A stretch of DNA of 64,000 nt from Phytobacter palmae (GCA_900112785.1 FONB01000006.1:307126-371125), one strand, 5' to 3'; positions 27,575-37,473 are shown, counted from the stretch's first letter. The notes: a model not told the origin generated them from the sequence alone. Numbers and translations are program-made.

Positions 27575-28456
27575 TTATTGGCGAATAAAATCGACAAATG
27601 CCCGCAACGCGGTCGGCAGATTCCGTCGTCCGGAATAGTAGAGGAAAAAACGGCCCGGCGGCGCGCTAAAGCCATCCAGGAGAGAGACCAACCGACCTGC
27701 GGCTAACTCTTCGCTCACCATCGCCTCGTAGAGGTAAGCAATGCCAGCGCCGTCGCGTGCAGCCTGAATCATTAGCATATCGTCGTCAAACACCAAAGGG
27801 CCGGAGACAGCGACGGCGAGCGGTTTTCCTGCGACCAGAAATTCCCAGTGATAGTGGCGACCACCTGGAAAACGCCGGCCAATACAGGCGTGATCCAGCA
27901 GTTCATCCGGCGATTTGGGTACGCCTCTCAGTTTCAGGTATGACGGCGCAGCAACACATACGAAACGCTGGAAGGGACCGACAGGGACAGCAATCATGTC
28001 TCCGGCCAGGCTCTCGCCAAAACGGATACCCGCGTCAAAGCCACTGTCCACGATATCAACCAGGCCGTCGTCAGTCACAACATCGACTTTCACCGATGGA
28101 TACTTCGCCACAAAACCCGCCAGTACAGGGGCCAGCACCAGCCAGGCAGCCGGGCGCGGCACGTTCAGACGCAGCGTACCGGCGGGCACCGCCTGTAATG
28201 CCGTCAGATCGACAAGCGCATCCGCTACCTCGCGTAAAGCGGGGGCGAGGCGGGCCAGCAGGCGCTGCCCCGCCTCGGTTGGCGTAACACTGCGGGTGGT
28301 GCGGTGGAGCAAACGAACCCCCAGCCGCTCTTCCAGCCCACGCATGGCATGGCTCAGGGCTGAGGCGGAAACACCGCGCTCGGCAGCAGCTTTGCGGAAA
28401 CTCCGATGCCGCGCCACGGCTTCAAAAGCGTCTAGTTCATGCAGATCGATAGTCAT
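27575..28456 (-). CDS. LysR-family regulator divergent from aldo/keto reductase
   Basis: This 293-aa LysR-type protein has the HTH AVARHRSFRKAAAERGVSASALSHAMRG and an effector-binding domain with FDAGIRFGESLAGDMIAVPV, typical of the LysR branch controlling oxidoreductases. It is divergent from the reductase at 28559 with a 102-base gap, so it probably regulates that gene. Confidence 0.9.
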   Translation of the reverse strand: MTIDLHELDAFEAVARHRSFRKAAAERGVSASALSHAMRGLEERLGVRLLHRTTRSVTPTEAGQRLLARLAPALREVADALVDLTALQAVPAGTLRLNVPRPAAWLVLAPVLAGFVAKYPSVKVDVVTDDGLVDIVDSGFDAGIRFGESLAGDMIAVPVGPFQRFVCVAAPSYLKLRGVPKSPDELLDHACIGRRFPGGRHYHWEFLVAGKPLAVAVSGPLVFDDDMLMIQAARDGAGIAYLYEAMVSEELAAGRLVSLLDGFSAPPGRFFLYYSGRRNLPTALRAFVDFIRQ

Positions 28457-28558
28457 ATTGATGAGAATTATTCAGTAGTTCATCAAACATAACATGGCTT
28501 ATCGCCTTCTATCCAGCGTGCCACACTGGCGCCGTCTGATTGAACAAGGAGTTAAACC

Positions 28559-29572
28559 ATGCAGCAGAAAAAACTGGGTAATGCCGATTTCACTATTTCT
28601 CCCATCGGTCTGGGAACCTGGGCCATCGCGGGAGCGGGCTGGGAATTTGGCTGGGGAACGCAGGATGACAATGAAAGTCTGGCCGCGCTGGAATATGCCG
28701 TGGAACGCGGCGTGAACTGGATCGACACCGCTGCCGTTTATGGACTTGGGCACGCCGAGGAACTTGTCGGAAGAGTCCTGCGCCGTGTGCCGGCTTCGAG
28801 CCGTCCGCTGGTATTCACAAAAGGCAGTCTGGTCTGGGACCCGACAACCCGGCAGATTTCGCACTCCCTGGCACCGGATTCATTGGCCCGTGAGATTGAC
28901 GAAAGCCTTCGCCGCCTGCAGACAGACACCATCGATCTGTATCAGATCCACTGGCCGGCTTTCCCGGCAGACGGCCCGGACGACGGCATTGAAGCTGCGA
29001 TCTCCGTGCTGGAAAAGGCGCGTCAGCAAGGCAAGATCCGCGCCATCGGCGTCTCTAATTTTAGCGTCGCACAACTCAGGCGCGCCCTTGCCGTTACGAA
29101 AATTGCCTCGCTCCAGCCGCCTTACTCGGCGCTCATGCGCGAGGTCGAGTCCGACATCCTGCCATTTTGTGAGCAAGCGGGTATCGGCGTGATCGCCTAT
29201 TCAACCCTGCAATCGGGTCTGCTGAGCGGCGCGATGACGCGTGAACGCATCGCCCGCCTTCCCGATGACGACTGGCGTAAAACCCGCAGTCCGGATTTCA
29301 GGGAGCCGCGACTGACCCGAAACCTTGCACTGGTTGAGACCTTCCGTCGGATCGGTGAACGCCATGGGCTGGCAGCGGCAGCGGTGGCGATTGCCTGGGT
29401 ACTGAGACACCCGGCGATATCGGGTGCGATTGTCGGCGCGCGCCGCCCGGCCCAGGTCGACGGACTCCTTGATGCTGCCCGCTTCAGACTGAGCGAGGAC
29501 GAACTGGCCGAAATCGCCCCCTTCCTGCCCGAAGGCACGGGCACCAACGTGCCTGAGGAAGCAGCGTCCTGA
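28559..29572 (+). CDS. aldo/keto reductase
   Basis: This 337-aa NADPH-dependent aldo/keto reductase has the catalytic tetrad: Asp and Tyr in NWIDTAAVYGLGHAEELVG, Lys in LVFTKGS and His in YQIHWPAF. It has the (alpha/beta)8 barrel pattern and the late SGAIVGARRPAQV cofactor segment. AAGGAG precedes the ATG. It is probably under the divergent LysR regulator. Its substrate is likely a small aldehyde or ketone; a specific one cannot be given. Confidence 0.9.
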   Translation: MQQKKLGNADFTISPIGLGTWAIAGAGWEFGWGTQDDNESLAALEYAVERGVNWIDTAAVYGLGHAEELVGRVLRRVPASSRPLVFTKGSLVWDPTTRQISHSLAPDSLAREIDESLRRLQTDTIDLYQIHWPAFPADGPDDGIEAAISVLEKARQQGKIRAIGVSNFSVAQLRRALAVTKIASLQPPYSALMREVESDILPFCEQAGIGVIAYSTLQSGLLSGAMTRERIARLPDDDWRKTRSPDFREPRLTRNLALVETFRRIGERHGLAAAAVAIAWVLRHPAISGAIVGARRPAQVDGLLDAARFRLSEDELAEIAPFLPEGTGTNVPEEAAS

Positions 29573-29665
29573 ATAGCGTCCATTGACGCTTAACAGAACC
29601 AGGCTGCCAATGCCTCGCTCAGCGCTTCGGGCTGCTCATCCGGCACGAAGCGCTTTGCGCCATTT

Positions 29666-30856
29666 TTATGCGGTAGCCGGTTTTGTCCGTACACCGATAA
29701 ACACAATGATCATCGCCGTCAACAGCAGTAACCCGCTGCCGATGAAGACGCCACCCGCCCCGCTGACATCGAACACGGCCCCACCGCCTGCCGCACCCGC
29801 GCTAATGGCAAGCTGCACGGATGCCACCATCAGCCCGCCCGCGCTTTCCGCTTCATCCGGTACGGTTGTCGCAAGCCAGGTGGTCCAGCCGACCGGCACC
29901 ATGCCAAACGCAAAGCCCCACAGGGTGACCAGCAGTCCATCCAGACCTGCCAGATGACCAAACAGCACCATCGCAACCGCCATCAACCCCATCACAAACG
30001 GCACCAGCGCCAGGGTTAAATGCAGATTACGCGACAGCAGATACCCGGCGATGGACGTGCCGACAAAGTTCGCCAGCCCAAATCCGAGCAGGATCAACGA
30101 AATGCTCTCCACGCTCACCTGCCCGACGGTCTCCAGAAAAGGGCGCAGATAGGTGAAGAAGGCGAAATGGCCGCTGAAAATCAGGATAGTCGCCAGCATC
30201 CCGCCCACCATGCCTGGTCGACGAAGTACGCGAAACAGTGCGCTCAGGCTGCCACTGTTTTCCGGCTTCATGGATGGCAGTACCCATAATTGCCACAGCA
30301 GCGCCAGCGCGCTCGGTGCGGTACACAGAATAAAGACATTACGCCAGCCAATAAGGCTGCCCAGGTAGCTCCCGAGCGGTGCGGCGACCACCGTTGCAAC
30401 CGACACGCTGGAAAAGATAATCGCCAGCGCCTTCGGCACCTGCGCTGTTGGCACCAGCCTTAACGCGGTGGCCGTCGACATGGCCCAGAAACCGCCAATC
30501 GCCACCCCCAGCAGCAGACGCCCCAGCAATAAGACATGCAGCGAAGGGGCAAAAGCCACCAGCAGACTGGAGACGATTTGTAACAACGAGAAGGCGATCA
30601 GCACCCAGCGACGGTCGATATTTTTGGTAGCGGCAGCAATCAGCAATCCGCTCAACAGTGCCACCAGTGCCGTGGCGGTCACCGCCTGTCCGGCCATCCC
30701 TTCGCTGACCCCCAGACTCGCTGCCATGGGGGTCAGTAAACTGGCAGGTAAAAACTCTGCGGTAATCAAACCAAACACCCCAAGCCCCAGTGAATAGACG
30801 GCTCGCCAGGCGGGTTTTACGGGCGCAGTAACCTCAGCCGCGACATCTGTGTTCAT
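29666..30856 (-). CDS. MFS exporter, NepI/YdhP-like DHA1 type
   Basis: This 396-aa, 12-helix drug:H+ antiporter is similar in order and motifs to NepI, the purine nucleoside exporter: EFLPASLLTPMA in TM1, GRLLLGVAIGGFWAMSTATALRLVP, and FSSVSVATVVAAPLGSYLG. I set the start at 30856 (MNTDVAAEV) because CAGGAG lies directly upstream. It is divergent from the AraC-family gene at 30972, its likely regulator. Confidence 0.85.
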   Translation of the reverse strand: MNTDVAAEVTAPVKPAWRAVYSLGLGVFGLITAEFLPASLLTPMAASLGVSEGMAGQAVTATALVALLSGLLIAAATKNIDRRWVLIAFSLLQIVSSLLVAFAPSLHVLLLGRLLLGVAIGGFWAMSTATALRLVPTAQVPKALAIIFSSVSVATVVAAPLGSYLGSLIGWRNVFILCTAPSALALLWQLWVLPSMKPENSGSLSALFRVLRRPGMVGGMLATILIFSGHFAFFTYLRPFLETVGQVSVESISLILLGFGLANFVGTSIAGYLLSRNLHLTLALVPFVMGLMAVAMVLFGHLAGLDGLLVTLWGFAFGMVPVGWTTWLATTVPDEAESAGGLMVASVQLAISAGAAGGGAVFDVSGAGGVFIGSGLLLLTAMIIVFIGVRTKPATA

Positions 30857-30971
30857 CTGTTTTTCTCCTGCCATAAAAATGTGACCAATGTCGCAAAGCA
30901 TAGGAAGTTCCCTGCGGACGATCTATGACATATAATCTCCAATTATTGATAATTCGTCCGGAGTTGTAGCG

Positions 30972-31928
30972 ATGACGACTCAGACACCCGATCTCATCAG
31001 CGAGTTACTGCGGGGCATGCGTCTGTCTGGCGTGAAATACCGCCGCTTCGAGGCCAGCGCACCGTTCGGTTTTGCCTTTGATGCCGCGCCCGGTAAAGCG
31101 CAGTTTCATTTTGTTAGCCGCGGCCCGGCGGTACTGCGAATGGAGAGCGGCGCCCGTTTTACCCTCAATAGCGGCGATGCGCTGTTTATCCCCAACGGCA
31201 ACGCCCATGCCCTGCTCTCTGATGACAACGCGACGGCGACGCCGCTCGCCGCCTTTCAGGGCGAAGCCATTTGCAGTTCGGTCTGCCAGATTACCTGCGA
31301 ACCCTGTAAGGGGAGCGAGAACGTGGTGATATTCAGCGGATGTATGGATTTCGAGCTGGGCGGGATGCAGCCGCTGATTAAAGCGATGCCGGAAGTGATG
31401 ATGGTCAGTAAGTTAATGTCTACCTGGCCGGAGATTCACCCCCTGCTTGCCGCCATGGAGCGCGAATCGATGACCCGCCAGGTTGGCTTTGCGGGTATCC
31501 TGGCGCGTCTGGCGGATGTGGTGGCGGCGCTGATTGTGCGCGGTTGGGTGGAAGCCGGTTGCGGCAAAGCCACCGGCTGGGTGCAGGTGCTGCGCGACCC
31601 ACGGCTGAGCCGGGCGATTTACGCCATGCATCAGCAACCCGGCATTAACTGGAGCGTGGCGGATCTGGCAAAAGAGGCAGGAACGTCACGCTCCGTGTTT
31701 GCCGAGCGCTTTCTCTCTGCCACCGGCAGCACCCCGGCAAAATATCTCAGCGAGCTGCGTATGCGACTGGCGATCCAGTACATCCGCCATGAAAATCAGC
31801 CCATCGAAACCGTGGCGCTGCGACTTGGTTATGGTTCACTCGCGGCATTCAGCCGGGCCTTTAAGCGCATTGTCGGCCACCCGCCAGGTGCCCTTCGCGA
31901 GGTTTCGCAATCACTGCCAGAGATGTGA
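30972..31928 (+). CDS. AraC-family regulator with cupin sensor
   Basis: This 318-aa protein has a Cupin_6-type N-terminal sensor domain (LLRGMRLSGVKYRRFEASAP, SGDALFIPNGNAH) with a Cys cluster (ICSSVCQITCEPCKG, about residues 98-112) that could sense metals or oxidants, and a C-terminal AraC HTH pair (WSVADLAKEAGTSRSVFAERF, VALRLGYGSLAAFSRAFKR). It is transcribed away from the NepI-like exporter. Members of this type usually control a neighbouring exporter or oxidoreductase. Confidence 0.88.
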   Translation: MTTQTPDLISELLRGMRLSGVKYRRFEASAPFGFAFDAAPGKAQFHFVSRGPAVLRMESGARFTLNSGDALFIPNGNAHALLSDDNATATPLAAFQGEAICSSVCQITCEPCKGSENVVIFSGCMDFELGGMQPLIKAMPEVMMVSKLMSTWPEIHPLLAAMERESMTRQVGFAGILARLADVVAALIVRGWVEAGCGKATGWVQVLRDPRLSRAIYAMHQQPGINWSVADLAKEAGTSRSVFAERFLSATGSTPAKYLSELRMRLAIQYIRHENQPIETVALRLGYGSLAAFSRAFKRIVGHPPGALREVSQSLPEM

Positions 31929-31949
31929 TGTTTTTTTACAGGCTTAAGA

Positions 31950-32630
31950 CTACTGACGCAGATGCCTGGTAATGATGTCTGACAGGGTGTTGTCTTCACG
32001 CAACCGGGCCAGCAATTCTGTAATGGCGTCAAAGTACCGATCATCGGCTTTTGCCACGCAGACAGCCTGTTGAATCTCGGTGAAATCATCAGGCAACACC
32101 CGAAAGCCCGGAGTGGCGTGGGCCGCAGCCTCCAGCGGCTGACGAATCCCGGCGACCATCTCACCTTCCCCCGCTAAAAAAGCATCAATCGCCGCCTGAG
32201 AGGAGGAAAGACGGTTCAGCGTTGCATAATGTAACTCACGGGAAAGCCAGAGGTCATAGGCCGCATTCTTACCCACATTAATGACGACGCCAGGCTTATC
32301 CATTTCGCTTACGCTTTGCCAGTCGCTCTGTTCGCGCACCATCAAGGTGCCTTTAATGGTGATGTAGGGAGACGTAAAGCGCAGCAGATCCTCCCGTTTT
32401 GGATCTATTGCCAGAAACGCAATATCCCAGATGTCCCTGCCTGCATCTTCAACCACTTTACCGGCGGCAGGGTAAGTGATGAACCGGGGACGACAATGCA
32501 GATGGCGGGCGATATTCTTTGCCAGTTCGACAGTGATGCCTGCTGGCTGACCGTCAGGCGTCAATGAAGCCAACACAGCATTACCGGCATTGATGGCAAA
32601 ACGCAGGGTGGGTAACGTTTCATCTGGCAT
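31950..32630 (-). CDS. amino-acid-type solute-binding protein without signal peptide
   Basis: This 226-aa protein has the family 3 extracellular solute-binding fold: LRFAINAGNAVLASLTPDG, GITVELAKNIARHL, DIWDIAFLAIDPKREDLLRFT and VGKNAAYDLWLSREL. It starts almost at the first strand, with no signal sequence, and the upstream frame offers no extension with a start codon. GGAGAAG precedes the ATG, so this start is real. It would stay in the cytosol. No transporter genes are adjacent, so it may be a sensor-type or orphan binding protein. Confidence 0.75.
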   Translation of the reverse strand: MPDETLPTLRFAINAGNAVLASLTPDGQPAGITVELAKNIARHLHCRPRFITYPAAGKVVEDAGRDIWDIAFLAIDPKREDLLRFTSPYITIKGTLMVREQSDWQSVSEMDKPGVVINVGKNAAYDLWLSRELHYATLNRLSSSQAAIDAFLAGEGEMVAGIRQPLEAAAHATPGFRVLPDDFTEIQQAVCVAKADDRYFDAITELLARLREDNTLSDIITRHLRQ

Positions 32631-32741
32631 GAGCTTCTCCTGTCTGCAAATCCGCGTAATCGGTTCTCCCGTCAGGAAAAGATAGCAACTGGCGTCGCAT
32701 CATGCGCGGGCAATCTGCCACTAAGTTGCCCCCGCCTTGTC

Positions 32742-33974
32742 TTACGTCCCGCTTTCCAGCCGCTGGCGCTTACGCAGATTGGGGAACCACTTCATCCACA
32801 TCGCTACGACCACCAGCGTACCGATACCGCCAATGGCCGCAGCAGGCACGGCGCCAAGCCAGGCGGCGAGCATCCCGGATTCAAACTCACCCAGTTGATT
32901 TGAAGTGTTGATAAAAATCGAGTTCACCGCGTTTACGCGACCGCGCATCTCATCCGGCGTGTCGAGTTGTACCAGCGAGCCGCGAATGACCATGCTGACC
33001 ATATCACAACCGCCCAGCGCAAAAAGCGCCAGCAGAGAAAGCCACATCCAGCTGGAGAGGGCGAAGACCAGCGTGGCGACACCGAATCCCGCCACGCTCA
33101 TAAACATTATCATCCCGACATTGCGCTTAAGCGTACGATGGCTTAACCAGAAACCCATCAGCAACGCCCCCACGGCAGGCGCACTGCGCAACACGCCCAG
33201 ACCTATGGGACCGGTGTGCAGCACATCGTGAGCAAAAATTGGCAACAGCGCCGTCGCCCCACCCAGCAGGACGGCGAAAAGATCGAGGGAGATAACCCCT
33301 AAGACATCCGGACGCTTACGGATAAAATCGACGCCGGCAAACAGTGAGGCGAGCGTCGGCGGGGTGCGTGGCGGCAGCGCCTGCTCATAGCGTAACGTCA
33401 GCACCAGCATCAGCGAGAGCAGATATAGCCCCGCGGTCACCGCATAAACGACCTCCGCCCCCGCCGCATACAGAAAGCCGCCCAGCGCGGGCCCGACTAT
33501 CTGCGCCGCCTGGCCGGATACCGCGTTGGCGGCCGTGGCGCGTGGCAGAATCGAGGTGGGTACCAGCGCGGGCAACATCGAAATCATCGCCGGTGATTCA
33601 AGCGTTTTCGCCGAAGAGATAATAAAAATCAGCGACAGGATCACCCACACGCTGGCATCCCCCTTCCAGGTCAGCCAGGCCAGTAGCGCAATGGCTGACC
33701 ACTCCAGCACCTGACCAAACATCACTACCCGACGGCGATCAAACTGGTCGGCGATATGCCCGGCGGGCAGTGCGAGAATAACGGAAGGAAAAAACTGCAC
33801 CAGGCCTATCATGCCAAGCCAGAATGCACTGTGGGTTTGCGAATAGATTTGCCAGCCAACGATGATAGAAAGCATCTGAAAACCGAAGCCTGAACTGGTG
33901 CGTGCCAGCCAGAAAGAGACAAATGATCGATGCTGCAATAAACGGCCATCGTTACCGGACAACAGTGGTGCCAT
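32742..33974 (-). CDS. MFS exporter of the EntS-like (MFS_3) group
   Basis: This 410-aa, 12-helix transporter of the MFS_3 family, which includes the enterobactin exporter EntS, shows FVSFWLARTSSGFGFQMLSI, GHIADQFDRRRVVM (motif A) and DEMRGRVNAVNSIFINTSNQLGEFESG. There is no siderophore gene nearby, so the substrate is unknown. AGGA precedes the ATG. Confidence 0.85.
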   Translation of the reverse strand: MAPLLSGNDGRLLQHRSFVSFWLARTSSGFGFQMLSIIVGWQIYSQTHSAFWLGMIGLVQFFPSVILALPAGHIADQFDRRRVVMFGQVLEWSAIALLAWLTWKGDASVWVILSLIFIISSAKTLESPAMISMLPALVPTSILPRATAANAVSGQAAQIVGPALGGFLYAAGAEVVYAVTAGLYLLSLMLVLTLRYEQALPPRTPPTLASLFAGVDFIRKRPDVLGVISLDLFAVLLGGATALLPIFAHDVLHTGPIGLGVLRSAPAVGALLMGFWLSHRTLKRNVGMIMFMSVAGFGVATLVFALSSWMWLSLLALFALGGCDMVSMVIRGSLVQLDTPDEMRGRVNAVNSIFINTSNQLGEFESGMLAAWLGAVPAAAIGGIGTLVVVAMWMKWFPNLRKRQRLESGT

Positions 33975-34150
33975 AGAAAATCCTGTAAAAGTGGTAAGCC
34001 AGCGCGTGAAGTTTGCCCGGCGGTGGTTTTGGTTCTCGTTTAATGAATGCTCTGGCGCCTGGGATATGCAGAGAATTATGTCAGTTAAGTGGCCCAGGCT
34101 CCGTTCACGAAAACTCCGGCGAACTCTGTGACGATCACCTTCCTGAACGG

Positions 34151-34178
34151 GTAAAGGGGGCCACCGCGCCCCCTTTAC
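34151..34178. terminator. strong hairpin between two exporter genes
   Basis: Perfect arms GTAAAGGGGGC and GCCCCCTTTAC with a 6-base loop lie in the 288-base gap 33975-34262, downstream of the EmrB-like gene's promoter-distal side and upstream of the EntS-like gene. No T-run follows, so the terminator role is likely but not certain. Nothing else is seen in this gap. Confidence 0.55.
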
Positions 34179-34262
34179 ACTCCCCGCGGTTGCGCGTTCA
34201 AAATGCTGTGTAGTGAACGGAACCGCTCCTTCTCACTAACATAACGTCCTTCCCCACTCTCA

Positions 34263-35801
34263 TTAATGGCCCGCCGCAGGCGATGCTCCCGGCGCCCCGG
34301 CGCGAATAAATGGCGGTTTCGCAAACCAGATAATCACCACCAGCGCCATAAAGCCCCAACCCAACAGCCAGAAATAGTCGATGGTCGACATCATATAGGC
34401 CTGCTGTTCGATGGTTTTATCCACCGCGGCCAGATGCTGCTGTGTGACACCGCCCATCTTGTTGAGATAATTCATGGCGGGCGGGTGATACACCGACACG
34501 CTCTCTGTCAGATTCGCATGGTGAAACACCTCACGCCGCGACCACAGCCAGGTGGTCAGTGACGAGGCAAAAGAGCCCCCCAGCACGCGAAAGAAGGTCG
34601 CCAGACCGGAGCCTTCGGCTACTTCATTGCCGTGCAGGTTTGACAGCACGATAGTGGTGATGGGCATAAAGAACAGCGCCACCCCAATCCCCATAAACAT
34701 CTGTACTTCGGCGATAGTACGAAAATCAACGCTGGTGTTGAACTGCGCACGAAGCAGGCACGACACCCCCATGGTCAGGAACGACAGCGATGCCAGAATA
34801 CGCAGATCGACCCGGTTGGCATACCGTCCAACGATAGGGGTGAGCAGCAGCGGCAGGAAGCCCATCGGCGCCGCCGCCAGCCCCGCCCAAATCGCGGTGT
34901 AACCCATCTGGGTTTGCAGCCACTGCGGCAAAATGATGTTGATGGCAAAGAACGCCGCATAACCGAGCATCAGCGTGGTGGTGCCGATGGCGAAATTGCG
35001 ATCGGCAAACAACCGCAGGTTCACAATCGGGTGGCGCTCCCCCAGTTCCCAAATCACAAAGGAGACCAGCGCGATAGCGGATATCACCGACATCACAATG
35101 ATCTCTGTCGACGAGAACCAGTCGAGATCGTTGCCTTTATCCAGCACAACCTGCAGCAGGCCGACGCCCAGCACCAGCAGCATAATACCGATGTAATCAA
35201 TGGGCGCGTGCGTGGTGGTCTCTTCACGCTCACGCAGTTGCGTCCATACGACGATGGCCGCAAAGATACCGATCGGCACGTTGATATAGAAAATCCACGG
35301 CCAGGAGTAGTTATCGGTGATCCACCCCCCGGTAATCGGCCCGACGATGGGCGCCACCACCGTCACCATCGATAACAGCGCCAGCGCCATGCTGCGTTTG
35401 GTGGTCGGGAAGATAACCAATAGCAGCGTCTGGCACATCGGAAACATGGGTCCTGCGAAAAACCCCTGTAAGGCGCGGAAGATAATCAGCTCGGTCATGC
35501 TGTGGGCAAAGCCACAGAGGAACGAGGTCAGAGTAAACAATGTAACCGATCCGACAAACAGCTTTAGTTGCCCAAAGCGCCGGGTAAACCATCCGGTCAG
35601 CGGCAGCGCGATGGCATTGCAGACCGCAAACGAGGTGATAACCCAGGTGCCCTGGTCCGAGCTCACGCCGAGGTTGCCGGCGATGGTCGGCAACGCCACG
35701 TTAGCGATGGTGGTATCGAGCACCTGCATGAAGGTCGCCAGCGACAGCGCAATAGTGGCGAGCAGCAGGCTGGGGGGCGTAAACGCCGCCTTATCTTGCA
35801 T
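34263..35801 (-). CDS. EmrB-type DHA2 multidrug transporter
   Basis: This 512-aa, 14-helix drug:H+ antiporter is close to EmrB: SLATFMQVLDTTIANVALPTIAGNLG, TGWFTRRFGQLKLF, VAPIVGPITGGWITDNYSW and the late VWF-like end IIWFAKPPF. It is the pump of an EmrAB-TolC-like tripartite system with the adaptor gene 10 bases upstream and a MarR-type repressor gene first in the operon. GAGGCG precedes the ATG. It is probably a paralogue of the chromosomal emrAB locus, which normally lies elsewhere; that is not visible here. Confidence 0.9.
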   Translation of the reverse strand: MQDKAAFTPPSLLLATIALSLATFMQVLDTTIANVALPTIAGNLGVSSDQGTWVITSFAVCNAIALPLTGWFTRRFGQLKLFVGSVTLFTLTSFLCGFAHSMTELIIFRALQGFFAGPMFPMCQTLLLVIFPTTKRSMALALLSMVTVVAPIVGPITGGWITDNYSWPWIFYINVPIGIFAAIVVWTQLREREETTTHAPIDYIGIMLLVLGVGLLQVVLDKGNDLDWFSSTEIIVMSVISAIALVSFVIWELGERHPIVNLRLFADRNFAIGTTTLMLGYAAFFAINIILPQWLQTQMGYTAIWAGLAAAPMGFLPLLLTPIVGRYANRVDLRILASLSFLTMGVSCLLRAQFNTSVDFRTIAEVQMFMGIGVALFFMPITTIVLSNLHGNEVAEGSGLATFFRVLGGSFASSLTTWLWSRREVFHHANLTESVSVYHPPAMNYLNKMGGVTQQHLAAVDKTIEQQAYMMSTIDYFWLLGWGFMALVVIIWFAKPPFIRAGAPGASPAAGH

Positions 35802-35811
35802 AACGCCTCAC

Positions 35812-36990
35812 TTAGCGGCTGTTTGCCGCTACGGCCTGACTGTTGTCATGAAGGATTTTTGCCACCATCTGATCGGCCTTATCCAGCGCGTTCTGGTATA
35901 CATCGGTGGTAAAGCGCGGCGCGTCGACCGTTTTTTGCGGCAGCAGATGGCCTTCGGTGTCGCGGATATCCACTTTGGCAAACATCGAAAGCCCCACACG
36001 CAGTGGATGTTTCTCCATATCATGCGGGTCGAGGGTAATACGTACCGGCAGACGCTGAACGATTTTGATCCAGTTGCCGCTGGCGTTCTGCGCAGGCAGC
36101 AACGAGAACGCGCTGCCCGTACCAATACCTAAGCTCTCAATCGTGCCCTGGTATTCCACTTTATCGCCGTACAGGTCTGCGGTCAGCACCACCTTCTGCC
36201 CCAGACGCATAGTGTCCATCTGGCTCTCTTTGAAGTTGGCATCCACCCACACCTGATCCAGCGGCACGATTGACATCAACGTCGTGCCGGAATCGACACG
36301 CATCCCCAGTTGTACCGCGCGTTTCGCCACAAAGCCGCTTACCGGCGCCACAATGGTACTGCGGGCATTATCCAGATAGCGCTGACGCAGCGTCGCCACC
36401 GCGCTTTTGATTTCCGGATGGCTGTCGATGACCGTGTCATCAACCATCGCCAGGTTGGTACTCAATGCCTGTTGCGCCGCCGCTAAATCACTCTGGGCGG
36501 TGGCCACGGCATCGCGATAATGAGACATATCTTCTGCCGCAATCGCCCCGGTGGCAAAAATCTTCTGTCGCCGCGCGAAGTCGTTCTGCGCGGTTTGCAG
36601 GGCCACTTTTTTCGCCGCCACCTGAGCGCGGTAGTTATCGGCGGTGCTATACAGACCACGAACCTGACGCACAGTACTTGCCAGGTTGGCTTCCGCCTGT
36701 TGCAGCGCTATTTGCGTGTCGCTTGGGTCGAGTAATACCAGCGGCTGACCTTTGGTGACGTAATCCCCTTCATCAACGGCGACCTGGGTAACCGTTCCGG
36801 CAATTTGCGGGGTCAGGGTTACGAGGTTGGCATTGACATAGGCATCGTCAGTGGTTTCGTAATAACGGGCATAGAGGAAGTACCATGCCAGACACCCTGC
36901 CGCAATAAGCACCAGGAGAACCAGCAGTATGGCGAAGTTGCGCTTACGTTTACTGGGCGCGCGTTCCGGTTGTGCAGATGAATTTTGCAT
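35812..36990 (-). CDS. EmrA-type membrane-fusion (HlyD) adaptor
   Basis: This 392-aa HlyD-family adaptor has a cytoplasmic Lys/Arg-rich start, one membrane helix (FAILLVLLVLIAAGCLAWYFL, about residues 18-38), a lipoyl domain (YVNANLVTLTPQIAGTVTQV and ATIVAPVSGFVAKRAV), a long helical hairpin (about 85-210) and a beta-barrel domain. It connects the EmrB-type pump to TolC. It is the middle gene of a marR-emrA-emrB operon. Confidence 0.9.
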   Translation of the reverse strand: MQNSSAQPERAPSKRKRNFAILLVLLVLIAAGCLAWYFLYARYYETTDDAYVNANLVTLTPQIAGTVTQVAVDEGDYVTKGQPLVLLDPSDTQIALQQAEANLASTVRQVRGLYSTADNYRAQVAAKKVALQTAQNDFARRQKIFATGAIAAEDMSHYRDAVATAQSDLAAAQQALSTNLAMVDDTVIDSHPEIKSAVATLRQRYLDNARSTIVAPVSGFVAKRAVQLGMRVDSGTTLMSIVPLDQVWVDANFKESQMDTMRLGQKVVLTADLYGDKVEYQGTIESLGIGTGSAFSLLPAQNASGNWIKIVQRLPVRITLDPHDMEKHPLRVGLSMFAKVDIRDTEGHLLPQKTVDAPRFTTDVYQNALDKADQMVAKILHDNSQAVAANSR

Positions 36991-37017
36991 CTTTATCGTA
37001 ACCTTATACAGGACAGC

Positions 37018-37473
37018 TTAACGATGGGGTTTGGTGGCCTCGTCTGGCAGCATTTTGATCAGCAGCTGTACCAGCAGGCGTGACTCTTCCGGGGTCAGAC
37101 GGGCAGTGAGCGAACTCAGAATCGAGGCCAGCGCCTCATTCTGAAAACGATCGCAGAGAGCCTGCCCCTTCGCGGTCAGCGCCAGAATGACCTGACGCTT
37201 GTCTTCCGGATTCGGGTTTCGCAGGATCAGATCCCGCTTCACCATCCGCTCGAGCATCCGGCTCATGGCCCCGGCATCCATCAGCAAATTTTTGCTGACT
37301 TCGAGGGGGCTGTTGAAACCTTTGTAGATACTGATCAGGACTTTAAATTGCGCAGCGGTGATATCAGTGTCAGCAAAATAGTGGCTGATAAGCTGATCTT
37401 TAAACTGGTTTGCCAGATGAATCAGCAAGCCAAGGTGGAGTTTCGGGTTAGGTGTTTCTGCAACGTCTTTCAT
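37018..37473 (-). CDS. MarR-family repressor of the EmrAB-like pump
   Basis: This 151-aa winged-helix regulator of the MarR family has ITAAQFKVLISIYKGFNSPLEVSKNLLMDAGAMSRMLERM and the wing DLILRNPNPEDKRQVIL with the conserved Asp-Lys-Arg. It is comparable to MprA/EmrR. It is first in the operon with emrA and emrB genes 27 bases downstream. A large inverted repeat around its promoter suggests it represses its own operon. Confidence 0.9.
   Translation of the reverse strand: MKDVAETPNPKLHLGLLIHLANQFKDQLISHYFADTDITAAQFKVLISIYKGFNSPLEVSKNLLMDAGAMSRMLERMVKRDLILRNPNPEDKRQVILALTAKGQALCDRFQNEALASILSSLTARLTPEESRLLVQLLIKMLPDEATKPHR

Noticed and set aside
35317..36132. 271-aa open frame antisense to the EmrAB-like genes
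   Set aside because: It spans the border of two real genes on the other strand and shows no domain or ribosome site.
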